Positions 1 to 5,988 of a stretch of 9,484 nt of DNA are shown piece after piece; position 1 is the first letter of the stretch, and each line of letters opens with the position of its first letter. The stretch is from S143-63 sp964425855 (GTDB lineage: Archaea > Thermoproteota > Thermoprotei_A > Sulfolobales > Acidilobaceae): assembly GCA_964425855.1 (NCBI GenBank), contig CAYROE010000045.1, forward strand, positions 1-9,484, given 5' to 3'. The position numbers and the translations under genes are program-made. A model generated the notes under the pieces. It searched no databases. It was not told the origin of the DNA and saw nothing but the letters and a program-made list of their open reading frames with translations.

Positions 1-882
1 AAGGAGAAAGCACTAATACCCGTTAAACCATATGCTGCCGTCCCGCAAAACCCGGAAACAGTGGAGAAACTCTCCAAAAGAAACATAGCAGGATTCAAGA
101 TATATCCAAGCGATCTAGAAAAACGCGAGGCATCAATCAAGAAAATGCTAGAAACAGGTAGACTCGTCGTCCTACACCCGGAGCTCCCCGAAGCCGATAG
201 ACTAGAAGCGGAAAACCTCTCTCAAAGAGGAACAATCCGTGGATGCCACCTGGAAGGAGCCGCAGTAGACATACTCGCATCCCTCTCAGACAACAAACCT
301 TCAAAAATCCACATTACACACGCCAGCTGTCCGGAAACAGTGGTGAAGGCTAAGACATATGGATTCACTGTAGACGTCGCACCCCACCATATAATATACA
401 ACTACGACCAGCACCTGGATAACTCTCTCTACAAAGTGAATCCTTCCCTAAGATCAATGCTGGATTCCCACAAGCTCCTACAGTCTATCATCGAAGGAGC
501 AGTAGATATCATTGCAAGCGACCATGCTCCACACGCCGAGTGGGAGAAAAACGATCCCTTATCCTCAAGACCAGGCATACCATGGTTAGAAGCATGGCCC
601 TCAATCCTACGTAGAATACTCGTAAAACCAGGAGCATTAACACAAAAAGAATTCTTCCAATTAACCGTATGGAACCCAAGGAAACTCATAAAAGTAAACG
701 CCTGGGAGACTATCGTAGTGTATGATCCATACTACCAGGGAAGATACACGGGATCCAGGTATTCGAAGGCGATACCCTACTATCACTATATGTCCGAGTA
801 CTATGGAGAAGCAAGGTGCGTCTACTGGAAGGGCAGATTAGTATATGGCCAGGAAACTAGGATAGTTTTGACAGCGATATGA
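1..882 (+). CDS. pyrC: Dihydroorotase, 5'-truncated by window edge
   Basis: Zinc amidohydrolase that cyclises carbamoyl-aspartate to dihydroorotate, the third step of pyrimidine synthesis, in the cytoplasm. The frame is open from base 1 to the TGA at 880-882 (293 codons visible), so the GTG at base 61 is internal and not a start; roughly 100 N-terminal residues, including the usual first HxH metal motif, lie outside the window. Visible family motifs, numbered from the codon at base 61: FKIYPSD at 12-18, whose Lys13 is the likely carboxylated bridging lysine; LHPE at 38-41; HITHAS at 84-89, with His87 a metal ligand; APHH at 107-110; KVNPSLR at 125-131; SDHAPH at 153-158, with the catalytic/metal Asp154; and GIPWLEA at 172-178. 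These fit dihydroorotase better than hydantoinase or allantoinase. The 3' end overlaps the convergent galU-like gene by 26 bases. Promoter and start cannot be assessed. Confidence 0.9.
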   Translation, partial: KEKALIPVKPYAAVPQNPETVEKLSKRNIAGFKIYPSDLEKREASIKKMLETGRLVVLHPELPEADRLEAENLSQRGTIRGCHLEGAAVDILASLSDNKPSKIHITHASCPETVVKAKTYGFTVDVAPHHIIYNYDQHLDNSLYKVNPSLRSMLDSHKLLQSIIEGAVDIIASDHAPHAEWEKNDPLSSRPGIPWLEAWPSILRRILVKPGALTQKEFFQLTVWNPRKLIKVNAWETIVVYDPYYQGRYTGSRYSKAIPYYHYMSEYYGEARCVYWKGRLVYGQETRIVLTAI

Positions 883-1771
883 ATGTTTCCAGATATCTGT
901 CTGGTCTCCCAATATCTAGGTATGAGACGCTGCTTGACAAGGCAGTACACATCCTGTGTCCTCTCGATAATAGGAGCCTCAGCCCATCGGTCAGTTCTAG
1001 TTCACCAGTATTCGGGTTCCTAGGAGTATTTTCAAGGGAGGAGAGTAGTTCCCTGCTTGGCAAGAGGTAGATGCCAGTTATAGCATAGTTGCTTGGAGGA
1101 TCACGTGGCTTCTCGACTAGATCCCTGACCGCAAATATTTCTTCTATTCGGCCAATGCCATCCATTAATCTTGTACCGGGAACTATTACGCCATAGTTCT
1201 GAGGGTCGGATACGGTCATAGAGTGTATAAGGGATCGACATTTGTCCCCGAGGTTATTGAATGCTCTAAGCATATCCTCTATGATGTTGTCATTGTTGTT
1301 TTGTTTAAGGAGTATATCTCCAAGGTGGATTAGAACGTATTCTGTGTTCACAGCCTTTAGCCCTCTCAGAACCGCGTCTCCCAGGCCTTTTGGAGAAGGC
1401 TGATCCACCCATATGATATTGCTATCCTCCAGCATAAGATAGAACTCCTTTAAGGACTCGGCTTCAAGAGTCTTTCCTTTTTCCATCAGCGTTTCATATA
1501 ATCCCCAGTCTGGCAGGAAATGGTCTTGAAGTATTCGTTTACCTCGGCCAACGACAAAGACAAAGGTACGAATACCTGCTTTATAGATGGTTTCATATAT
1601 TAACTGTATGAAGGGCTTGAATATCGTTCTCCCACTGTATCTAGCTGGTACAGGGAGCATTTCTTTCGGCATTTCTTTCGTGGCAGGAGTCATACGTGTC
1701 CCAAGGCCAGCCGCAGGTATGAGGGCTGTGACTCCTTTCTCGATACTGGCGCATTCTCCTGTATAAGGCAT
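857..1771 (-). CDS. galU: GalU-like UTP-glucose-1-phosphate uridylyltransferase
   Basis: Sugar-1-phosphate nucleotidyltransferase of the GalU type, probably making UDP-glucose for glycosylation; cytoplasmic. 304 residues, the normal family length. Motifs in order: nucleotide-binding PAAGLGTRM at 19-27, followed by KEMPKEMLPV (32-41); QPSPKGLGDAV at 124-134; GD at 151-152, where bacterial GalU has its metal-binding aspartate; VEKP at 219-222; GELELTD at 256-262; and DIGRP at 286-290. Between the PKEMLPV motif and the KPFIQ segment there are about ten extra residues (42-51) compared with bacterial GalU, a form I associate with crenarchaeal members. Start: a GTG at 1780 would add three residues, but the ATG at 1771 has GGTGGT (1781-1776) four bases upstream, so ATG is preferred. 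The sugar and nucleotide are inferred from family; other pyrimidine nucleotides or sugars are possible. Confidence 0.88.
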   Translation of the reverse strand: MPYTGECASIEKGVTALIPAAGLGTRMTPATKEMPKEMLPVPARYSGRTIFKPFIQLIYETIYKAGIRTFVFVVGRGKRILQDHFLPDWGLYETLMEKGKTLEAESLKEFYLMLEDSNIIWVDQPSPKGLGDAVLRGLKAVNTEYVLIHLGDILLKQNNNDNIIEDMLRAFNNLGDKCRSLIHSMTVSDPQNYGVIVPGTRLMDGIGRIEEIFAVRDLVEKPRDPPSNYAITGIYLLPSRELLSSLENTPRNPNTGELELTDGLRLLLSRGHRMCTALSSSVSYLDIGRPDRYLETFISLSKLS

Positions 1772-1820
1772 ATTTACCACCAGATACTGACTTGGACTGG
1801 GTTATTAGCTTTAATGCTGT

Positions 1821-1834
1821 TTAATTATATAATA
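1821..1834 (-). promoter_or_regulatory. Probable TATA box for the galU-like gene
   Basis: Read on the - strand this is an AT-only block containing TATATAATTAA. A start of transcription about 25 bases downstream (near 1802) would give a leader of roughly 30 bases carrying the GGTGGT ribosome binding site at 1781-1776. Inferred from spacing only; the neighbouring TATA element at 1841-1850 also reads well on this strand and could serve instead. Confidence 0.45.
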
Positions 1835-1840
1835 TGCGTG

Positions 1841-1850
1841 ATTTATAAAG
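1841..1850 (+). promoter_or_regulatory. TATA box for the FlK-like thioesterase gene
   Basis: ATTTATAAAG matches the archaeal box A consensus. Transcription would begin near 1871, leaving a leader of about 22 bases that contains the strong ribosome binding site at 1880-1887. The element is nearly palindromic (CTTTATAAAT on the other strand), so it may also drive the divergent galU-like gene. Confidence 0.55.
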
Positions 1851-1879
1851 TACAGGACGATGAAACTTCAAGATACCTT

Positions 1880-1887
1880 GAGGTGAG
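1880..1887 (+). promoter_or_regulatory. Strong ribosome binding site fixing the start of the thioesterase gene
   Basis: GAGGTGAG is complementary to the archaeal 16S 3' end and sits five bases before the ATG at 1893. It selects this start over reading frames that open further upstream around 1814. Confidence 0.7.
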
Positions 1888-1892
1888 TTGTT

Positions 1893-2228
1893 ATGAGTTG
1901 GGAGTGTACATATACTTATATTGTAGAGAAAGAGCATGTGGCCCAGCATCTCGCAGAAAGGGGAGAGTATATACTGAGTACGCCTTGTCTCGTGCTTTTC
2001 ATGGAGGCTTCCGCCCGGAAATGCCTTGATAGTAATGCAGGTATCACTAGTGTGGGGTACCGGGTCGACGTTAAGCATAGAAAGAGTGTAGGGGGCGGGG
2101 AGGAGTTGACTGTTGAGGTGAAGGTTTTTGAGTGGGACGGTAGACGAGCGCTCGTATATATGAAGGCTTATGATAGTAACGGAGAGTTGGTTGGAGAGGG
2201 AATTAATGAGAGGTTCAAGAAAAACTGA
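1893..2228 (+). CDS. FlK-like hotdog-fold acyl-CoA thioesterase
   Basis: 111-residue single-domain hotdog protein resembling the fluoroacetyl-CoA thioesterase (FlK) family, which hydrolyses small acyl-CoA esters; expected to be cytoplasmic and dimeric. The characteristic helix segment STPCLVLFMEASARKCLD (29-46) is followed by SVGYRVDVKH (53-62), a Glu-rich strand (ELTVEVKVFEWDGR, 71-84) and the final strand with GELVGEGINERF (97-108). The FlK catalytic triad Thr/Glu/His appears conserved as Thr30, Glu38 and His62; the Thr-Glu spacing of 8 equals that remembered for FlK (Thr42/Glu50), and Glu-His is 24 against 26. The substrate is unknown; fluoroacetyl-CoA itself is unlikely, and a housekeeping or detoxifying role on short acyl-CoAs is an inference. 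It stands alone with its own TATA box and strong ribosome binding site. Codon choice (GAG, AAG, GTG, GGG rather than GAA, AAA, ATA, CTA) differs from the M42 gene just downstream. Confidence 0.75.
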   Translation: MSWECTYTYIVEKEHVAQHLAERGEYILSTPCLVLFMEASARKCLDSNAGITSVGYRVDVKHRKSVGGGEELTVEVKVFEWDGRRALVYMKAYDSNGELVGEGINERFKKN

Positions 2229-2250
2229 AACCAATAATTGGGTGAACTAG

Positions 2251-2262
2251 TTTTTCTTTCTC
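2251..2262 (+). terminator. Possible T-tract terminator after the thioesterase gene
   Basis: TTTTTCTTTCTC lies 23 bases after the stop codon and just before the next promoter. Archaeal RNA polymerase terminates at T-rich non-template tracts without needing a hairpin; none is seen here. Assignment is by composition and position only. Confidence 0.4.
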
Positions 2263-2266
2263 CCAA

Positions 2267-2276
2267 GTTTATATCG
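2267..2276 (+). promoter_or_regulatory. Probable TATA box for the M42 peptidase gene
   Basis: GTTTATATCG fits box A and predicts transcription from about 2296, giving a leader of some 45 bases. A second candidate, ATAAATATC at 2282-2290, would give a leader of about 30. A G-rich stretch, GGGGGT at 2329-2334, six bases before the ATG, is the likely ribosome binding site. Confidence 0.5.
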
Positions 2277-2340
2277 TATACATAAATATCTATGATGAAA
2301 AATAACATTTGAATATGAGAAGGTTGTCGGGGGTAAAAGA

Positions 2341-3369
2341 ATGGTAGAGTTCAAGGCGAACCTCGAACTACTCAAGAAACTCGTCTATACTCCTGGAATC
2401 CCAGGCTATGAGGATCAAATAAGACAAGCAATCGTCAACGAAGTAAAGAGCTTAGGGGATCTAGACGTAGATGAGCACGGCAACATATTACTGGACCTTG
2501 GCGGAGACGGTAAAACACTACTGATAGCTGCACACATGGATGAACTAGGGCTAGTCATAACCAACATATTCGATGATGGACTTTTGAGTTTCAGAAAACT
2601 AGGAGGAATAGACGATAGAATACTCCCCGCAAGACACGTAAGGATACTGGGAGAGAAAGGAGAAATACATGGCGTAATAAACTTTCCCAGCCCACATCTC
2701 AACTTCGAAAAAGATCAAAGCGTCATACCATGGCACAAGCTACGAATATTCATAGGGGCAGAATCCCGAGAAGAAGCCGAAGAAATGGGAATATACATTG
2801 GTGCTCCCGCCGTATTCATAAAACACTGGACCCTACTAGCAGGAGGCAAAGCAGTAGCCTCGAGAGGATTCGACGACCGGGCAGGAACCTATGCACTCAT
2901 CGAGCTAGCAAAACTCCTAAAAGACACCGAGAAAAAGCACAGAATAGTTATAGCCTGGACCGTCAAGGAGGAAATAGGTCTATGGGGAGCATACGCTCTA
3001 GCAGCGAAAACCAACGCTGACGCGTTCATAGCAGTTGACACTATGGCTTGTTGTAGACCGGAAATCACAGGTAGGATGAAACCGGGTAAAGGACCAGCCC
3101 TCCGGCTCATTGATAACGCATATGTGGCTAACATGACTATGGCCTATGAGCTCAAGAGAATTGCAAAGGAGAATAATATTCCCCTACAGGTTGCAACAGG
3201 GGGAGGAACAACCGATGCATCCGCGTTCCAGAGACTAGGAATACAGGCCGTAGCACTAGGAATCCCCCTACTGAACACCCATACACTAGCAGAGACAATC
3301 TATCCAAGCGACATAGAGAACCTTGTAAAACTACTCTACAACGTAGCCATTAAAGGAATCAACATATAA
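2341..3369 (+). CDS. M42-family metallo-aminopeptidase (TET type)
   Basis: Dinuclear zinc/cobalt aminopeptidase of peptidase family M42, often annotated as endoglucanase or deblocking aminopeptidase. Archaeal relatives form tetrahedral dodecamers (TET) that trim oligopeptides in the cytoplasm. 342 residues, a normal length. Ligands and catalytic residues can be placed by comparison with Pyrococcus TET2: His65 and Asp67 in AAHMDE (63-68), bridging Asp178 in RGFDDR (175-180), the catalytic/metal pair Glu210-Glu211 in TVKEEIG (207-213), Asp233 in AVDTMA (231-236), and His314 in NTHT (312-315). All are present, so the enzyme should be active. The region between the first metal motif and RGFDDR is the PDZ-like oligomerisation domain. 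ATG start with a G-rich ribosome binding site; monocistronic. Peptide preference (Leu, Glu, Lys or Asp type) cannot be read from sequence. The cellulase annotation seen for this family is historical and unsupported by these residues. Confidence 0.92.
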   Translation: MVEFKANLELLKKLVYTPGIPGYEDQIRQAIVNEVKSLGDLDVDEHGNILLDLGGDGKTLLIAAHMDELGLVITNIFDDGLLSFRKLGGIDDRILPARHVRILGEKGEIHGVINFPSPHLNFEKDQSVIPWHKLRIFIGAESREEAEEMGIYIGAPAVFIKHWTLLAGGKAVASRGFDDRAGTYALIELAKLLKDTEKKHRIVIAWTVKEEIGLWGAYALAAKTNADAFIAVDTMACCRPEITGRMKPGKGPALRLIDNAYVANMTMAYELKRIAKENNIPLQVATGGGTTDASAFQRLGIQAVALGIPLLNTHTLAETIYPSDIENLVKLLYNVAIKGINI

Positions 3370-3390
3370 GACTCTCGTCTAGCATCAGGA

Positions 3391-3400
3391 TCCTTTTCCT
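3391..3400 (+). terminator. Possible T-rich terminator after the M42 gene
   Basis: TCCTTTTCCT lies 22 bases after the stop, in the 74-base convergent gap (3370-3443) between the M42 and UbiA genes. It is the only T-rich run on the + strand there; the - strand of the gap shows no clear counterpart. Weak evidence. Confidence 0.3.
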
Positions 3401-3443
3401 TAACTCTTATTAATTGCATAGAATGGAGACATAGAGTAGTACA

Positions 3444-4355
3444 TTATATTAGGCCCTTTAGATAATCAAGGACTACTCCTATTGATATCAGTATTCCCAC
3501 CAGGAGATTTAGGTTAAATGATAAGGGTATCTTGTCCAGGTCTCTGTACGCTATCAGCCAGCTTGTTATCATTAGTGTGATCCCTAGTAGTGTGGAGACT
3601 AGTGTTAACCCCCCGGTTAACACCCTGTACTCCCACAAACCATACAAGAAAAAGAACCCGGCCAAGAAATAGAACAAGAGCGATGCAAAGAATGCTCCTT
3701 TTACACCTAGACGAGCCGGGACACTCCCCAGTCCATGAGACCTGTCAAAATCAATATCCATGATACTGTAAATGATGTCGAAGCCGGCGACCCAGAAAGT
3801 TACACCGAACACATAGCTCCAAGGAACACTCGCTAAAACGCTACAGATACTAGTCAGCTCATCACCACTCGCTGCTACAGCCCCTCCAAACACCGCGTAT
3901 CCAAGTACTAGCCCGAGATGTATGTGGGGAAGCCAGTGAAGACGCTTGGCATATGGATAAGTCATGGCGAGTAGCCATAGTATGGGGCTGAACAGTAGAG
4001 CATACATGTTCAACAAGGCGGCGCTCAGATAGTAGATAAATGTGCCGATCAAGACCACAAGGTAAGCATCCTTGACCGAGAGCACTCCTGTTACGAGAGG
4101 CCTCTTGGAGCTACGTGGGTTGAGTTTGTCTATGTCGAGGTCTGCGATATTATTATAGGCCATCGCTGCTGTACGGAGACCAAACAAGGCTAATCCTATC
4201 AGCACCGCGTCTTTAAGGGTAAAACTATACCCGCTGAGTATGGCTCCCGCGTATGCGAATGGTAGGCTGAATAATGTGTGCTCTATTCTTATTAGTCTGA
4301 AGACGGCGTGGATCTTGCTCTTCTCCTTAACTTTTCCTGGATCCCATCCGTTCAT
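3444..4355 (-). CDS. ubiA: UbiA-family aromatic prenyltransferase (MqnP/4-hydroxybenzoate type)
   Basis: Integral membrane enzyme that attaches a polyprenyl chain to an aromatic acid. 303 residues: a basic N-terminus (1-25) and about eight or nine hydrophobic helices. Both Asp-rich motifs that hold Mg-prenyl diphosphate are intact: NNIADLDID at 68-76 and YSIMDIDFDR at 196-205. The second continues as HGLGSVPARLG (207-217), typical of the 4-hydroxybenzoate/MqnP branch rather than of digeranylgeranylglyceryl-phosphate synthase, the UbiA member of archaeal lipid synthesis. The ATG overlaps the stop of the upstream UbiD gene (ATGA), and GAGGAGG at 4373-4367, inside the UbiD gene, precedes it by 11 bases, so the two are co-transcribed and translationally coupled. 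This pairing supports a role in quinone synthesis. The exact aromatic substrate is inferred, not shown; a lipid-synthesis role remains a less likely alternative. Confidence 0.85.
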   Translation of the reverse strand: MNGWDPGKVKEKSKIHAVFRLIRIEHTLFSLPFAYAGAILSGYSFTLKDAVLIGLALFGLRTAAMAYNNIADLDIDKLNPRSSKRPLVTGVLSVKDAYLVVLIGTFIYYLSAALLNMYALLFSPILWLLAMTYPYAKRLHWLPHIHLGLVLGYAVFGGAVAASGDELTSICSVLASVPWSYVFGVTFWVAGFDIIYSIMDIDFDRSHGLGSVPARLGVKGAFFASLLFYFLAGFFFLYGLWEYRVLTGGLTLVSTLLGITLMITSWLIAYRDLDKIPLSFNLNLLVGILISIGVVLDYLKGLI

Positions 4356-5806
4356 GCCTTGTTGAGCCTCCTCTTGATCTCCTCATATATCTTGTCGGCC
4401 TTCTTTCTTGTCTCATCGTCTTCTTCGACTAATAGGGGCCATTCTCTTCCAAAGTTCTCCTCTGGTAGCTTACGGGTCGCATCTATACCTAGCTTTGAGC
4501 CGTAGCCCGGTGCCTTCATCGCCGGGTCGAGAGCGTCCGTATGCGTACTCTCAACTATTAGGACGTCTCTTTCCGGTAGTACGTTCGAGGAGACCGCCCA
4601 AATTACTTGGTTTATATCATGCGGGTCGACGTCGTGATCTACTACTACGATGATTTTTGTCAAGCTTGTCTGTCCAAGACCCCATAGCGCCTGCATGACT
4701 TTCTTGGCGTGTCCAGGATACCTCTTCCTTATGCTGACAATCATGAGGCCTTGGAACACCCCGTACTCTGGCAGATTCATGTCTACGATCTCAGGTAGTA
4801 GCATTTGTATGATTGGAAGGAATACTCTCTCTATAGCCTTCCCTATTACTGCGTCTTCTAGTGGGGGTAGGCCGACGACGCTCCCATAATATATAGGATC
4901 ATCTCTATGATAGATCCTCTCGGCGTGGAAGACGGGGTATTTCTCAACTGGTTTATCATAGTATCCCCAGTGGTCTCCGAAGGGCCCCTCTTCAGCTAGT
5001 TCTCCTTTCTTCACGTATCCTTCTATTACTATCTCAGCGTTTGCCGGCACCAGTAGGCCGTTTGGGAGCTCGTAGAGTTCTATCCCCTTCCCCCTAACTA
5101 TCCCGGCGAAGAGGTACTTGTCCATGGGGTATGGGACTGGGGCTACCCCCGTAAACATAGTCCCGGGATCAGAGCCTATGACTATAGCCACTGGTAGTTT
5201 ACCTTCTGCATCGAAGTAGTCTTTTGCTCCACGCTTATGGATCTGCCAGTGGATTACTCCTCTCTTATCGTCGAGAAGCATTACCCGGTATACTCCCATA
5301 TTGTATGTTCCAGCCTCTGGACTCCTAGTTATGACGAGTGGGAAAGTAAGATAGCGGCTCCCGTCCATAGGCCAGGTCTTGAACGCGGGTAGCTTTACTA
5401 GGGGCTTGTCTTCTATAATGTTCTCTGTGAATCTCGCGCGTTTGGTCTTCTTGGGAAGATATTTGCCTATGTCTCCCAGTTCTCTTAGGGATTGCAGTTT
5501 TTCTCGTAGAGACAAGGGCGGTTGTTTTAATGCTCCTGCTACTAGGCGTAATCCTATGTCTTCCAGTCTCTCTACTCCAAGGGCTTTCCGGAACAGTTCT
5601 AGGCTGGGATAGAGGTTTCCTGCTACTCTCCAGCCAGGGTGTCCTCTAATATTAGTGAATAATAATGCAGGTCCTTTATCATACATCACTCTTCTTAGTA
5701 CTGCTGGTATTTCTAATATGGGTGATAGGGGATCGTTCACTTCTACCAGCATGTTGTTGTCTTTGAGCCATTCTAGATAGCTTCGAAGATCTGTGAGGGG
5801 ATTCAT
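4352..5806 (-). CDS. ubiD: UbiD-family prenylated-FMN decarboxylase
   Basis: Reversible (de)carboxylase using prenylated FMN, which requires a UbiX flavin prenyltransferase encoded elsewhere. 484 residues, full length. Cofactor and metal residues by comparison with Fdc1/UbiD: Asn169 and Arg174 in NMGVYR (169-174), His190 in WQIHKRGAKDY (187-197), Glu258 in PANAEIVIEG (254-263), and the catalytic Glu273 and Asp278 in EEGPFGDHWGYY (272-283). The C-terminal half has ALWGLGQ (373-379) and VVVDHDVDPHD (387-397), which I associate with quinone-pathway UbiD/MqnL rather than with the archaeal anhydromevalonate phosphate decarboxylase, though that enzyme is the main alternative. First gene of a two-gene unit with the UbiA gene. 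ATG start; AAGAGGG at 5827-5821 is 14 bases upstream, a long spacing, so the ribosome binding site is uncertain and the leader is probably short. Confidence 0.88.
   Translation of the reverse strand: MNPLTDLRSYLEWLKDNNMLVEVNDPLSPILEIPAVLRRVMYDKGPALLFTNIRGHPGWRVAGNLYPSLELFRKALGVERLEDIGLRLVAGALKQPPLSLREKLQSLRELGDIGKYLPKKTKRARFTENIIEDKPLVKLPAFKTWPMDGSRYLTFPLVITRSPEAGTYNMGVYRVMLLDDKRGVIHWQIHKRGAKDYFDAEGKLPVAIVIGSDPGTMFTGVAPVPYPMDKYLFAGIVRGKGIELYELPNGLLVPANAEIVIEGYVKKGELAEEGPFGDHWGYYDKPVEKYPVFHAERIYHRDDPIYYGSVVGLPPLEDAVIGKAIERVFLPIIQMLLPEIVDMNLPEYGVFQGLMIVSIRKRYPGHAKKVMQALWGLGQTSLTKIIVVVDHDVDPHDINQVIWAVSSNVLPERDVLIVESTHTDALDPAMKAPGYGSKLGIDATRKLPEENFGREWPLLVEEDDETRKKADKIYEEIKRRLNKA
4367..4373 (-). 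promoter_or_regulatory. Ribosome binding site for ubiA inside ubiD
   Basis: GAGGAGG on the - strand, within the last codons of the UbiD gene and 11 bases before the UbiA ATG. Together with the ATGA stop/start overlap it supports coupled translation. Confidence 0.6.
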
Positions 5807-5840
5807 TCCTGTTGACCAGTCCCTCTTGATTGTATTTTCC

Positions 5841-5853
5841 TATTATTTTATGT
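5841..5853 (-). promoter_or_regulatory. Probable TATA box for the ubiD-ubiA unit
   Basis: On the - strand this reads ACATAAAATAATA. A start about 25 bases downstream (near 5822) would leave a leader of only about 16 bases before the ATG. It lies in the 182-base divergent gap 5807-5988. The middle of that gap (about 5875-5940) is G/T-rich on the + strand with no gene or clear repeat visible. Confidence 0.45.
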
Positions 5854-5976
5854 TTCTATTATTATTGTTTTACGGTGTTGGGCTCTTGGATAGGGTATAT
5901 CTGGTTGTATATGCCTGGTGTATTGGTTGTGTATAGTGATATTGTTATTTAGGATTATGAGCCGTGTTGAACCACT

Positions 5977-5981
5977 GGTGA
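5977..5981 (+). promoter_or_regulatory. Ribosome binding site for the ABC binding-protein gene
   Basis: GGTGA seven bases before the ATG at 5989; it favours this ATG over the in-frame ATG at 6001. The matching TATA box is unclear; ATTGTTATTTAG around 5941-5952 is the best-placed AT-rich candidate, but weak. Confidence 0.55.
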
Positions 5982-5988
5982 GTGGTTT

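Noticed and set aside
61..63. GTG as the start of the dihydroorotase gene
   Set aside because: The frame is open back to base 1 with sensible protein sequence, no ribosome binding site precedes it, and the family needs about 100 more N-terminal residues.
1814..2029. A 71-codon + strand reading frame starting at 1814
   Set aside because: It overlaps the thioesterase gene in another frame, has no ribosome binding site and no recognisable protein character.
2290..2340. ATGATGA near 2292 resembling a C box of a C/D guide RNA
   Set aside because: No CTGA D or D' box follows at a suitable distance and the site lies in the M42 leader; a chance match.
2341..3369. M42 gene as a cellulase (endoglucanase)
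   Set aside because: The intact dinuclear metal site and catalytic glutamate are those of a peptidase; the cellulase name is a historical annotation.
3444..4355. UbiA gene as digeranylgeranylglyceryl-phosphate synthase
   Set aside because: The second Asp motif followed by HGLGSVPARLG fits the 4-hydroxybenzoate/MqnP branch, and pairing with a UbiD supports quinone chemistry; not fully excluded.
5875..5940. G/T-rich stretch in the divergent gap as a small RNA or repeat
   Set aside because: TATAT and GGTGT-like words recur, but there is no consistent repeat unit, stem or box motif.
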